Source: an uncultured Bacteroidales bacterium (GTDB taxonomy: Bacteria; Bacteroidota; Bacteroidia; Bacteroidales; UBA932). Taken from it: a DNA stretch of 64,000 nt. Below the pieces are notes generated by a model, which saw only the letters and a list, made by a program, of their open reading frames with translations, made no database searches and was not told the origin of the DNA. Within the stretch, counting starts at the first letter, position 1; the number at the start of each line of letters is the position of its first letter. The position numbers were made by a program, and so were the translations under genes. The DNA is taken from NCBI GenBank assembly GCA_944326355.1, contig CALVDO010000002.1, forward strand, positions 1 to 64,000. Direction: 5' to 3'. Below are positions 7,408 to 15,920 of this stretch, in pieces.

Positions 7408-7875
7408 ATGAGATATATAATCAGAAGCATAAAATACTTTATCTGCTGCGTCATAGTGCTGGCTCTCGCGCTTGCCGCAGTGGTTCTGTTCGGAGCCGCG
7501 GACTGGGATATCGGAACGCTCTTCCGCAACGGATACGACGCCCTGTGGCAGATAGCCATAGTCTTCGCCGCAGTCGCCGCGGGCTACCCTAAGGTAGGAT
7601 ACCTCAGCAGGACGCTGTCCGCGGAGTGCAGGCCCGAGACGGTGACGGAGTGCATGACAGCCCTCGGATACATTCCTGAAAAGACCGAGCCCGGACTGAT
7701 GACTTTCAGGCACGGCAGCACGATGAGCCGGCTGTCAAGGATGTTTGAAGACAGGATAACCTTCTCCGAGACGCCTGAAGGTCATATTCAGGTGGAGGGG
7801 CTGAGGAAAGACGTGGTGAGAATCTCAGGATATGTCGACAGAAGAGCCGGGGAAGACGCCGGCGGACAGGGATGA
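7408..7875 (+). CDS. membrane protein of unknown function
   Basis: This is a 155-residue protein with two hydrophobic segments near the N-terminus (about residues 9-30, CCVIVLALALAAVVLFG, and 46-62, ALWQIAIVFAAVAAGYP) and a soluble C-terminal domain of about 90 residues. It resembles small conserved Bacteroidales membrane proteins, but I cannot assign a family. It begins 57 bp after a consensus -7 box. The next gene (DUF2007) begins 46 bp after its stop on the start I prefer, or overlaps it if the upstream ATG is used, so the two are probably co-transcribed. Confidence 0.65.
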   Translation: MRYIIRSIKYFICCVIVLALALAAVVLFGAADWDIGTLFRNGYDALWQIAIVFAAVAAGYPKVGYLSRTLSAECRPETVTECMTALGYIPEKTEPGLMTFRHGSTMSRLSRMFEDRITFSETPEGHIQVEGLRKDVVRISGYVDRRAGEDAGGQG

Positions 7876-7921
7876 AGACACCATCGGACAAAATGAGACC
7901 AACCCGCTAAAAATAACGATC

Positions 7922-8143
7922 ATGGACGACAGTTTAATGACAGTGGCGAAATTTGATGATCCGATGAGGGCGGACATTGTCAAGGGCATGCTCGAGAACT
8001 GCGGAATCGAAGCCGCTGTGTTCGGAGAGTTCTCCGCCTATCCGTCAATCAACGCCGTCGAAGGCAACATCGAGTTGAAAGTCAACGCCAAGGACTACGA
8101 TAAGGCGTTGAGCATCATTGAGGCTTCGCAGAGCGCCGAATAG
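7922..8143 (+). CDS. DUF2007 family small protein
   Basis: The 73-residue product has the DUF2007 pattern: a short strand (MTVAKFDDPMRADIVKGMLENCGIEA), then VFGEFSAYPSINAVEGNIELKVNAKDYDKALSIIE. Such proteins are annotated as putative signal transducers without a known mechanism. The frame is open further upstream to an ATG at 7832, which would overlap the preceding gene by 44 bp and add a hydrophilic, unconserved tail; the ATG at 7922 removes the overlap and fits the family length. The 3' end overlaps the convergent DUF3109 gene by 49 bp. Confidence 0.75.
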   Translation: MDDSLMTVAKFDDPMRADIVKGMLENCGIEAAVFGEFSAYPSINAVEGNIELKVNAKDYDKALSIIEASQSAE

Positions 8144-8691
8144 AAGTCCTCGCCGAAGCGATGCACAAGGGGTTCGCGCAGGAATTCAAATACGCGGACC
8201 CCTTCTCTTCTGCCCTTGGCATAGGCGTCTCGGCATATTTCCCAGCGGTGGAGGTTGAGCGCGGTCATACCGTTGCGGAGGACTGACACTCGGATCGGAT
8301 AAAGCCAGCATGAAATCGGCTTGCGGAAATCCCCCACCCCTTCAAACCAGCGTCTCTCCATGGAACAGAAACAGTTGCCATTGCCGTCGAAACAGGTGTA
8401 TGCGCATTCCTCCGTATCCGGCACAAGCGGAGTGACCATGTCGCCGTCTCCGTCTATCTCAAAGAATCCGGTGCGGCTCACCGCCTCTCTGCCTTTGGCG
8501 CTCATCAGATCCGAAAACAGGGTATAATTCTTCTCAATGGCTTCAGGCTCACACTCTTCAAGGGGAGCGCCACTGTCGCCGATCACACAGCAGCAGCCCC
8601 TGCATTTTTCGTAGTCGCAGGAGAAGTATTCAGTAAGTATCTCCTCAGACACGAGGCAGTCATCTATCTGGATTATCGTTCCGTGATCCAT
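8095..8691 (-). CDS. DUF3109 family cysteine-rich protein
   Basis: This 198-residue cytoplasmic protein belongs to DUF3109, a Bacteroidota group related to the YkgJ zinc/iron-sulfur proteins. Conserved cysteines are clustered as in the family: CDYEKCRGCCC near the N-terminus, ECAYTCFDGNGNCFCSME in the middle, and SCWLYPIR followed by HRWEICRDAY near the C-terminus. The likely role is metal or Fe-S binding, with the substrate unknown. I chose the start at 8691 (MDHGTIIQIDD) because homologues begin there; an ATG 21 nt upstream is possible. Its first 32 bp overlap the end of the M16-like gene, so the two are translationally close, and its end overlaps the DUF2007 gene by 49 bp. Confidence 0.85.
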   Translation of the reverse strand: MDHGTIIQIDDCLVSEEILTEYFSCDYEKCRGCCCVIGDSGAPLEECEPEAIEKNYTLFSDLMSAKGREAVSRTGFFEIDGDGDMVTPLVPDTEECAYTCFDGNGNCFCSMERRWFEGVGDFRKPISCWLYPIRVSVLRNGMTALNLHRWEICRDAYAKGRREGVRVFEFLREPLVHRFGEDFYSALCEASMMLNALS

Positions 8692-11311
8692 TCTTCTTCG
8701 GTTTTGTGACATATTCTATCTTGCTTCCTCCGTCAAGGGCGGAGAGGACGGCTCTCACAGCTGCCGCATCCACTTCGGATATGCGCCTGTCATAATCGCG
8801 CTGCACATCCTTTCCTCCTGAGAACCTGTCAGATATGACCGCAACCCAATAGGCTGGGTCAGACTGTCTGGAGTCAAGGCTGTTGCGCAAGACAGTGCGG
8901 TAGAACTCCATCTGAGCGTCGGAAAGAGGGGCGGAGACGGCATCCGACATGGCCGAACGCATCTTCATCAGCACCTTCACCAGAGAACGGCTGCTGATTT
9001 CCCCTGTGTCGCCGGCGCCTGCGGAGACCTTTCCTCCGGCATAAGGGACGGCCGATACCGACACGGTGAATCTCTCTTGAGGATGTGACGAAAAGCCGTT
9101 CCTGACGGTAATGCGCATCCCTGAATCATGAAGAGCCTCCTCGAGGGCGTCCTCAAGTACCATGGAGGCGATCTGGGCAGACATATAGCTTGCCGCATTC
9201 ATCGGTATTTCGGCAGACATGAGCATATCGACGCCGGGGATGTCTCCCGAGACGAAATAGGTCGATTCGCCTGATACAGGCTGGAACGACACCACCGGAT
9301 TGAGCACTCGCCTCCCTACGGTGGTGAATCCTGACACATATTCCTGGATCCGCTTTCTGAATTCCGTCTCGGGCATCTCACCCACGAAGATGAGATAGCC
9401 GTCGTCCGCCTCCGAGAACTGCCTTCTGAAGAATCTGTCCGCCCGCGCAGGAAGGTCATCGCGCAGATTGGCTGCGGACTTCCATGCCGAGTATCTGTCT
9501 CCGCCGTTGGCTATGCTGTCAAGAACGAATCTTTTTTCGGAATATGCCCCTCTGAAAGTCTTGAGCCTGATCCTCTCTTCGGTCATATATCCGGCCGCGA
9601 GGGCTGTGTCGAGTGAACGGCTGGAGGAGAAGGCGAGAAGCGACTTCATCAGAAGAGAAAGCCTCTCCTGCGGAAGAGAGCCGGAGATTCTGATGTCCGA
9701 AAGCGACACTTTCGCCGACACGGACACGTCATTTTCGGCCAGTATCCGCCTGAAGTCGTCCCATGGCACTCCGCACACGTCATAAAGGCCGAGCATGTCC
9801 GATAGGAACGCGCCCTCGCCGTCCTTCATGTTACGCATCGAGGAATAGCCGCCCCGCAGGACGAAGGAATAGAAGAGACGGCCGGAAGTAGGCATCTTCC
9901 TGTAGATTACCTTCATGCCGTTGGAGAAGGTCCAGAGGCAGCTTCCGGTGGAAGGGTCTGTCCTCGTGCGTCTCAGGGAAGCCTTCGCCTCAGGCACGGG
10001 GAAACGCATGGTGTCGCGCATATCCACATGACATCCGCCGCCGGAAAGGGTGTCGGACAGAGCGCTGCGCCAGCCGGAGACGAACGCGGCGAGGAGGGTG
10101 TCTGAAGAGACCGCACCCGAAGAGGTCCTGCAGGTGAGAATCAGGTTGCGGGAGCTGTCCGCGAGCTCTGAAATGAAGCTGTTGAAGAGTCTGAGCCCGC
10201 AGGTGTCCGGCAGCTCTCCCTTCTGATGGAAACGGAACTTCTCAGCCGCAGAGACGAGAGCGGTCCCGTACAGAAAGGAGGACACGCACCTGTCCACATT
10301 GAATGAGTTGGGAACGAGAGGCCGTCCTGCCTCCCGGCCGAGCCCGGCAAGAGCCATGGATTTGGCGGACACATACTCGTCAAGCTCCGCCCCTTTTCCG
10401 CAGAGGGAAGAGAACACGCTTCCAGCCGAGGATGCCGCCTTAAGCACGCAGGTGTCAGAAGTGAGTATGGTCACGCTTCTCTGTTCAGGGCCGGCGGCGT
10501 CGGAACTCAGCCTCTGGCTGTAGGTTATCCCGGCCGCAGGGACTGAATCACGCCTCAGCCTGCATGAGAGCCTGCTCAGAAGTACGGAGCGGAACTCGTC
10601 GGAAAGCCGCTCGGAGACAGCAGGCAAGGCTGTGGACATATATTCCGCCGGCGTCCTCGGAGAGACATAGCTCACTGTCAGAGAGGCAGTGCCGGGGCTG
10701 CCGCCGGGCAGGACGCTGCAGAAGGCCGAATCGCGCGGCGCCCAGGCCTCTGCGTACGGGGCCGCCTCGCCATCCCGCCCAGGAACCATCAGAGAGAGTA
10801 TCCTGAGCTTCTTCAGCATTTCGTCTCTGTCTATGTCTCCGGATATTATCATTGCGGCGCGGCCGGGCATTCCGCTGATGTCGACAAGGTCGAACATCAT
10901 CAGAAGCAGAGAGTCAGTGACAGGCTCCCCGGCAGGAAGCCTGACATTCTCAAAGCGCACGACCGAAGCCCCGTCCCTGCTCTGCACATAGCCGTTTTTC
11001 CCTCTTCGGATTCTGTTGCGGGCGAGAAAAGACGACGGACTGCTGGCAGTGAATCTCGGCAAGGAATCAGGCAGTTCAGCGCCGATCGGACCGACTTGCG
11101 AGGAAATGTCAGGGCCCTTGAGTACAAGAGCGAAATCAGCCAGCCCCCTGTACGAAGAGTTCGGCACGAGATAGCAGGTTATCCCGTCCGGCAGGCTTTC
11201 TCTCGTGACGTCCGGATCCCCGGCAAGCACCGGAATGCCCTGGGCAGACGCCGGCAGAGACAGGATGCAGGCGAAAAACGAAAAAAATATATGCAGAATC
11301 GTCTTTTTCAT
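8660..11311 (-). CDS. periplasmic M16 peptidase-like protein lacking the zinc site
   Basis: This is an 883-residue exported protein with the layout of a two-half M16 (insulinase/pitrilysin) metallopeptidase. There is an N-terminal signal peptide (MKKTILHIFFSFFACILSLPASAQG, cleavage after SAQ), a first M16-like half opening with SLPDGITCYLVPNSS, and a second half opening near residue 450 with FSNGMKVIYRKMPTSGRLFYSFVLRGGYSS. The zinc motif HXXEH expected soon after the first opening is absent, and no replacement is seen elsewhere, so it is probably catalytically inactive and may act as a partner or scaffold for an active M16 protein. The start at 11311 puts the signal peptide at the N-terminus; the longer frame adds MINV. 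It overlaps the downstream DUF3109 gene by 32 bp. Confidence 0.75.
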   Translation of the reverse strand: MKKTILHIFFSFFACILSLPASAQGIPVLAGDPDVTRESLPDGITCYLVPNSSYRGLADFALVLKGPDISSQVGPIGAELPDSLPRFTASSPSSFLARNRIRRGKNGYVQSRDGASVVRFENVRLPAGEPVTDSLLLMMFDLVDISGMPGRAAMIISGDIDRDEMLKKLRILSLMVPGRDGEAAPYAEAWAPRDSAFCSVLPGGSPGTASLTVSYVSPRTPAEYMSTALPAVSERLSDEFRSVLLSRLSCRLRRDSVPAAGITYSQRLSSDAAGPEQRSVTILTSDTCVLKAASSAGSVFSSLCGKGAELDEYVSAKSMALAGLGREAGRPLVPNSFNVDRCVSSFLYGTALVSAAEKFRFHQKGELPDTCGLRLFNSFISELADSSRNLILTCRTSSGAVSSDTLLAAFVSGWRSALSDTLSGGGCHVDMRDTMRFPVPEAKASLRRTRTDPSTGSCLWTFSNGMKVIYRKMPTSGRLFYSFVLRGGYSSMRNMKDGEGAFLSDMLGLYDVCGVPWDDFRRILAENDVSVSAKVSLSDIRISGSLPQERLSLLMKSLLAFSSSRSLDTALAAGYMTEERIRLKTFRGAYSEKRFVLDSIANGGDRYSAWKSAANLRDDLPARADRFFRRQFSEADDGYLIFVGEMPETEFRKRIQEYVSGFTTVGRRVLNPVVSFQPVSGESTYFVSGDIPGVDMLMSAEIPMNAASYMSAQIASMVLEDALEEALHDSGMRITVRNGFSSHPQERFTVSVSAVPYAGGKVSAGAGDTGEISSRSLVKVLMKMRSAMSDAVSAPLSDAQMEFYRTVLRNSLDSRQSDPAYWVAVISDRFSGGKDVQRDYDRRISEVDAAAVRAVLSALDGGSKIEYVTKPKKNGSRNDNPDR

Positions 11312-11331
11312 CACATTTATCAATGATGCTG

Positions 11332-11339
11332 CAAAATTA
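11332..11339 (-). promoter_or_regulatory. -7 promoter box for the M16-like gene
   Basis: The minus strand reads TAATTTTG, an exact TAnnTTTG match, 20 bp upstream of the start codon. It is paired with a divergent box at 11354-11361, so the short A/T-rich gap carries both promoters in a nearly palindromic arrangement. Confidence 0.55.
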
Positions 11340-11353
11340 AAACAAAAATTTCC

Positions 11354-11361
11354 TAATTTTG
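11354..11361 (+). promoter_or_regulatory. -7 promoter box for the TPR gene
   Basis: TAATTTTG is an exact TAnnTTTG match, 91 bp upstream of the TPR gene start. The resulting leader of about 85 nt is longer than most in this window; I see no recognised riboswitch in it. Confidence 0.55.
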
Positions 11362-11452
11362 CATTTATGCGTCATGTTCAGATGAGCCGGGGTACAGGTC
11401 TGAAGACATCTGGACGTTTTTTTAGAGACAACACAACAAAAACATTACGGAT

Positions 11453-12391
11453 ATGAAAAAGTTTCTTCTCTCTTTGGCGGCTGCCGTTCTTGCCGCCGGA
11501 ACGATCGCCGCTCAGGATATGGCTACGGCGACCGAGACCTATAACAACGGCGCCATGGCGCTCCAGACAGGCGACAACGCTACGGCTCTCGCATATTTCG
11601 AGCAGGCTCTTGCACTCGGAGAAGCCTGCGGCGACGAAGGCGCGGAACTCGTCGGCAACTGCAGGGACATCATACCTCAGGTGACCCTTGCCATCGCCAA
11701 GGACATGATTCAGGCCAATGACCTCGACAATGCCGTGCTCCAGCTCCAGAAAGCCGTCGAGAGCGCCGGGAAATACGGAAAGCCTGAGGTGGCAGATGAG
11801 GCGAACAGCCTTGCTCCTCAAGTATATATGCAGAAGGGAAATATCCTGCTCAACGCAAAGGACTTCGCAGGCGCTGCCGCCGCATACGAGCAGACCATTG
11901 CGCTTGACCCGGACAACGGCAACGCATACCTCAGACTCGGGACTGCCTACAGCATGACCGGAGACGTCGCTTCTGCTGAAAAGTATCTCACCGAGGCCAT
12001 GAAGCACGGACAGGAGGCAAACGCAGCAAAGCAGCTTTCCAACCTCTATCTGAGAGTTTCTCAGAGCTGCATCAAAGCCAAGAAATATGAAGACGGAATT
12101 GCAGCCGCCCTCAAGTCAAACGAGTATGACGAGAACGCCAACGCAATGTATCTCGCAGGCAACGCCGCAATGAAGCTCGACCGCAAGGCTGACGCCATCT
12201 CATACTATGAGAAGTATGTAGCCATCAACCCGAACGCCAAGAACGTCAACGACATCTATTATACGATCGCTGTCGTGGCGCAGCAGGCGGGAGACAACGC
12301 CAAGGCATGCGGATACTATCAGAAGATTCTCAGCCATCCGACCTACGGAGCCACGGCAAAGGCCCAGATCCAGGCTCTCAAGTGCAACTGA
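11453..12391 (+). CDS. exported tetratricopeptide-repeat protein
   Basis: This 312-residue protein has a signal peptide (MKKFLLSLAAAVLAAGTIAAQD, cleavage near residue 20) and a string of TPR-like helical pairs. The clearest repeats are NNGAMALQTGDNATALAYFEQALAL (about residue 30), KGNILLNAKDFAGAAAAYEQTIALDP (about 128), YLRLGTAYSMTGDVASAEKYL (about 160), and a C-terminal pair around 230-300 (AGNAAMKLDRKADAISYYEKYVAINP). TPR proteins act as protein-binding scaffolds, here in the periplasm; the partner is unknown. The next gene (U32 peptidase family) starts 10 bp after its stop, so the two are co-transcribed. Confidence 0.85.
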   Translation: MKKFLLSLAAAVLAAGTIAAQDMATATETYNNGAMALQTGDNATALAYFEQALALGEACGDEGAELVGNCRDIIPQVTLAIAKDMIQANDLDNAVLQLQKAVESAGKYGKPEVADEANSLAPQVYMQKGNILLNAKDFAGAAAAYEQTIALDPDNGNAYLRLGTAYSMTGDVASAEKYLTEAMKHGQEANAAKQLSNLYLRVSQSCIKAKKYEDGIAAALKSNEYDENANAMYLAGNAAMKLDRKADAISYYEKYVAINPNAKNVNDIYYTIAVVAQQAGDNAKACGYYQKILSHPTYGATAKAQIQALKCN

Positions 12392-12401
12392 CGACAGATT
12401 C

Positions 12402-14402
12402 ATGAGACAGCTGGAACTTCTGGCTCCCGCAAGAAACTGTGACATCGGCATTGCAGCTATAGACTGCGGTGCCGATGCCGTGTATATTGCGGGTCCCGCG
12501 TTCGGAGCGAGACAGGCCGCCGGAAACGGCATAGAAGACATAGAGAGGCTCTGCCGGTACGCACATCGCTTCGGCGCAAGGATATTCGTCACCCTCAACA
12601 CTATCCTCTATGACAACGAACTGGAAGAAGCCCGCAGACTGCTTCTGGAATTTCAGGAGGCCGGGGCGGACGCCGTCATAGCGCAGGATTTCGCCCTGCT
12701 CAAGATTGCTGCAGAAAGCGGTCTCGGGATTCCGCTGCACGCATCTACCCAATGTGCGATCAGGACGCCGGAACAGGCAGCCTTCCACGAGGCCCTCGGA
12801 TTTTCAAGACTCGTTCTGGAGAGGGAGCTGTCTCTCGAACAGATCCGAAGAATACGTAACGCCGTCAGCTGCGAGCTCGAATTCTTCATTCACGGAGCGC
12901 TCTGCGTATGCTACAGCGGTCAGTGCTACCTCTCGGAAGAGATAGCCGGACGGAGCGCCAACCGGGGAGCCTGCATACAGGCCTGCCGCTCCAGATACGA
13001 CCTTCTGGACGGAGACGGCAGGAGGCTTGTCAGAGACAAGGCGCTGCTGTCCCTCAAAGACCTGAACCTCAAGAACAGGATAGCCGAACTTGCGGATGCG
13101 GGGATCTCGTCTTTCAAGATAGAGGGAAGACTGAAGAACGCCTCCTATGTAAAGAATGTGGTCAGAGACTGCTCCGAGGAGCTCGACAGGATTGTTGCTG
13201 CCGGACATGAATACTGCAGGTCATCATTCGGGAAAGTGCGCGGCGGCTTCACGCCTGATACGGAAAAGACTTTCAACCGAGGCTACACCCAGCTCTTCAT
13301 AGACGGCAGCCGGAACAACGGCAAGGGAGACAACGGCAGCGGCAACAGAAGAGACGGCAGAAGGATGAGGGCCGGAGGATGGGCAGCGATGGACTCGGCC
13401 AAGTCGATGGGCGAGGAAATCGGCACGGTCATCGCCGTAAGCTCTTCAGCAGCCAGAGGACGCCAACGCGGAAGAGACTGCCAGGACAGCACTCACATAG
13501 GCTCTTCGGACGAGAGCATGAAGATCAGAATCATCCCTGCCAAAGACGGCGTGACGCTCCACAACGGCGACGGATTCTCCTTCATCAGAGGATCTGAAGT
13601 CATCGGCTTCCGCGGCGACGTGTGCGACGGACTGGAGATTAGCTGCCGGAAAATCAACGGACTCACCTCTGGAACGAAGCTGTACAGGAATCTTGACAGC
13701 ATGTTTGAAAAGGAGCTGGAGACCGGGATGCCGAAGAGGGAAATTGACGTCAAGGTCGACATAAAGATCATCAGGGACTCCGGGCTCAAGCTGACACTGA
13801 ACGCCGAAAGCGAGGACGGACGGAAACTGTCTTTCGAGACCGGAGAACGGCAGGACGAAGCGGAAAACCGCGAGAGAATGATCTCCATGATGCGCAATCA
13901 GCTCGAAAAGACGGCCGGGCACTACAGATTCCGCATCGGGGACATCTCAGGAGAGAAGGCCGTGCCGTTCATGTCGGCGGCGGAGCTTAACGGCATCAGA
14001 AGACGGCTCGCTGAAAGTCTGGACAAGATGCAGGCAGGACGCAGGCCGCTGCTGACAGTTGACATAAAGGCCGCGCTGGACGAGGCGTCGGCCGATGCCT
14101 CGAAAATCCCGGGAAAACCGGATTCAGCCGGATACTCCGCCAACATCTCCAACGCCTCAGCCAGGGAGATCTACGAGAGTCTCGGAGTGAAAGTGGAGTC
14201 AATGGCATACGAGACTGCCCATGTCCCCGGTGCGGAACTGATGAGAAGCCGGTACTGCATACGGCACGAGCTCGGAATCTGCCCGAAACAGAAGAAAGGG
14301 CAGACTTCCGGGCCTCTGTACCTGCTGAACAACGGCAGACGTCTCATTCTGGAATTTGACTGCCGCAACTGCGAAATGACGGTCAGAAGCGGCAACAAAT
14401 GA
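12402..14402 (+). CDS. U32 family peptidase / RNA-modification protein
   Basis: This is a 666-residue U32-family protein. The family includes collagenase-like annotations and, in E. coli, RlhA and TrhP, which act in RNA hydroxylation. Signatures are LELLAPARNCDIGIAAIDCGADAVYIAG at the start, GADAVIAQDFALLKIA, the ELEFFIHGALCVCYSGQCYLSE core with its metal-binding cysteines, RGACIQACRSRYDL, and SFKIEGRLKNASYV. The C-terminal extension ends with further cysteines (SRYCIRHELGICP, EFDCRNCEM). True protease activity is doubtful; a role in tRNA or rRNA modification is more likely by homology. A 20-bp tandem duplication straddles the stop codon (14375-14417), so the extreme C-terminus may have been altered recently. 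Confidence 0.85.
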   Translation: MRQLELLAPARNCDIGIAAIDCGADAVYIAGPAFGARQAAGNGIEDIERLCRYAHRFGARIFVTLNTILYDNELEEARRLLLEFQEAGADAVIAQDFALLKIAAESGLGIPLHASTQCAIRTPEQAAFHEALGFSRLVLERELSLEQIRRIRNAVSCELEFFIHGALCVCYSGQCYLSEEIAGRSANRGACIQACRSRYDLLDGDGRRLVRDKALLSLKDLNLKNRIAELADAGISSFKIEGRLKNASYVKNVVRDCSEELDRIVAAGHEYCRSSFGKVRGGFTPDTEKTFNRGYTQLFIDGSRNNGKGDNGSGNRRDGRRMRAGGWAAMDSAKSMGEEIGTVIAVSSSAARGRQRGRDCQDSTHIGSSDESMKIRIIPAKDGVTLHNGDGFSFIRGSEVIGFRGDVCDGLEISCRKINGLTSGTKLYRNLDSMFEKELETGMPKREIDVKVDIKIIRDSGLKLTLNAESEDGRKLSFETGERQDEAENRERMISMMRNQLEKTAGHYRFRIGDISGEKAVPFMSAAELNGIRRRLAESLDKMQAGRRPLLTVDIKAALDEASADASKIPGKPDSAGYSANISNASAREIYESLGVKVESMAYETAHVPGAELMRSRYCIRHELGICPKQKKGQTSGPLYLLNNGRRLILEFDCRNCEMTVRSGNK

Positions 14403-14417
14403 CGGTCAGAAGCGGCA
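14375..14417 (+). repeat. 20-bp tandem duplication across the U32 stop codon
   Basis: The same 20 bases occur at 14375-14394 and 14398-14417, a period of 23 bp. The second copy lies in another frame, and the TGA stop of the U32 gene (14400-14402) is formed at the junction. Confidence 0.9.
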
Positions 14418-14420
14418 GAG

Positions 14421-15821
14421 TCAGAGATGGTCGACTACCTCGAATTTGAGGTCGACGTCTCCGAAATGTCCGGTTACATTGTCATTGGCCATGATGAAAC
14501 GGCTGCTGAGCTGCCCGCGCCATACGATGTCATCGCGGGAATTTATAGGAATGCTTATCTCCACTCCATAGCTTTTGGACGCGACACGCACAAGGGCGGT
14601 GCATTTCCATGACGTCAGGGTTCCCCCGTCGTCTTCAGTTATCATCAGGGCGCACTGGTCAAGCTGCTCCGTCCAGTCCGATACCAGTACTGCATTGAAA
14701 GGCTGAGGCACACCCACATTCTTTCTCTTCACGACAATCATGAAGTCTGTCACCGTCGGCGTATACAGCCGCAGTTCGGCTTCCGTGCTCGCAGTGAAAT
14801 TCTCCACCGCCCCCATCTTGACAAAAAACTCTGAGGCGCCAGCAAACCATGAGTCATAATTACGCAGCATGGTAAATTCCCTGAGAATAAGAGTCTTGAC
14901 CCCAGAGGACGCTGTCGTCGCCTTCATCGGGACTTCTGTCGCAGGCGCACCGATGCCAGCGGCTCCCGATGCGGCGGCTTCAGATGCGTAGGCGCCCGAT
15001 GCGGCGGCTGAAATCGCCGGGACGGACTTGATGATGACAGAGCCTCCGCCGGAGCCCCATTCCGGATCTTCCCGTCTGAGAAGCTCCAGGGAAGTGTAGC
15101 CGCTGTCGTCGTTTCTGTTGACCACCCATACCGTCTCTTCCTGAGCCATCTTCTCATCCACGGTGACCTCCTCGACTTTCAGCCCGCCGTCTTCGTCCTC
15201 AACAAGCCGGTAGCCGACATTAGTTTCAGCCCCGTCAAGCGGGTCGAAGGTGATCACAGGGAACTCCTCCCCGTCCCAGTTTTCAGAAAAAGGCCAATAT
15301 ATCTGCACGTCAGATGATTCCAGAGCATCAATGAACTCTTCCGGCGTCATCCCGTCCCCGTAGCCGGACGCACCGTCGCTTCTTGTTGCCGCAGCTGAAT
15401 GGAGATGCTCCCGAATCAGCTCTCTGAGTGGCCTGTCGTAGCTGACGGCGCTTTTTGTACCCTCAGGAAGCCTGTCATCGCCGACTCCGGCACCTGGCAG
15501 CCTGAAGAGGTCACGCATGGTGTACTCTTCGTCATAGCCGTTTTCGGAAGACGAGGACACAGCGTCGTGCACCTCCTGCAGCTGTCCTTTGCCGATCGGT
15601 ATCTCGGAAAGAAGCATCGCCACTTCCCCGAGCGACACCGGGACGCTATCATTCCCGTCTCCTCCGCCATGTCTGCCGATGTCATTGTCAAGCTCTTCGC
15701 ATGAGACGATGAACACCGCAAGCGCTGACACCGCGCAGAACGGCAGCAGCCCATAAACCACAAATCTCCTGAGTCTGCGGAACATTACGCCGAGACTCCC
15801 ACTTCTTGCTGAATCTTTCAT
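14421..15821 (-). CDS. lipoprotein of unknown function
   Basis: This is a 466-residue predicted lipoprotein on the start chosen here. A basic N-region (FRRLRRF), a hydrophobic stretch (VVYGLLPFCAVSALAVFIVSC) and the lipobox Cys near residue 41 target it to the envelope. The mature part is acidic and low in recognisable motifs: a Gly/Asp-rich linker follows the Cys, the middle is hydrophilic, an Ala/Ser-rich stretch occurs around residue 280, and the last 150 residues have beta-strand character. I do not recognise a family. The start at 15821 has a GGAGG eight bases upstream; alternatives are 15842 and, giving the most typical signal length, 15785. It ends 18 bp from the convergent U32 gene and has no partner gene. 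Confidence 0.6.
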   Translation of the reverse strand: MKDSARSGSLGVMFRRLRRFVVYGLLPFCAVSALAVFIVSCEELDNDIGRHGGGDGNDSVPVSLGEVAMLLSEIPIGKGQLQEVHDAVSSSSENGYDEEYTMRDLFRLPGAGVGDDRLPEGTKSAVSYDRPLRELIREHLHSAAATRSDGASGYGDGMTPEEFIDALESSDVQIYWPFSENWDGEEFPVITFDPLDGAETNVGYRLVEDEDGGLKVEEVTVDEKMAQEETVWVVNRNDDSGYTSLELLRREDPEWGSGGGSVIIKSVPAISAAASGAYASEAAASGAAGIGAPATEVPMKATTASSGVKTLILREFTMLRNYDSWFAGASEFFVKMGAVENFTASTEAELRLYTPTVTDFMIVVKRKNVGVPQPFNAVLVSDWTEQLDQCALMITEDDGGTLTSWKCTALVRVASKSYGVEISIPINSRDDIVWRGQLSSRFIMANDNVTGHFGDVDLKFEVVDHL

Positions 15822-15878
15822 GTTCTGTCCCTCCATTTCCATCTGTTATCGATTTCTGATGCAAAGAGACGGACTAAT

Positions 15879-15905
15879 ATCCGTGTACGCAAAATGCACA
15901 CGGAT
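15879..15905. promoter_or_regulatory. palindromic operator-like site
   Basis: Perfect 8-bp inverted arms (15879-15886 and 15898-15905, ATCCGTGT/ACACGGAT) are separated by 11 bp, with no T-run on either side, in the gap between prmC and the lipoprotein gene. The absence of a T-tract argues against a terminator; a repressor-binding site for the lipoprotein gene is possible but unproven. Confidence 0.35.
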
Positions 15906-15920
15906 AAATCACGAAAAGCC

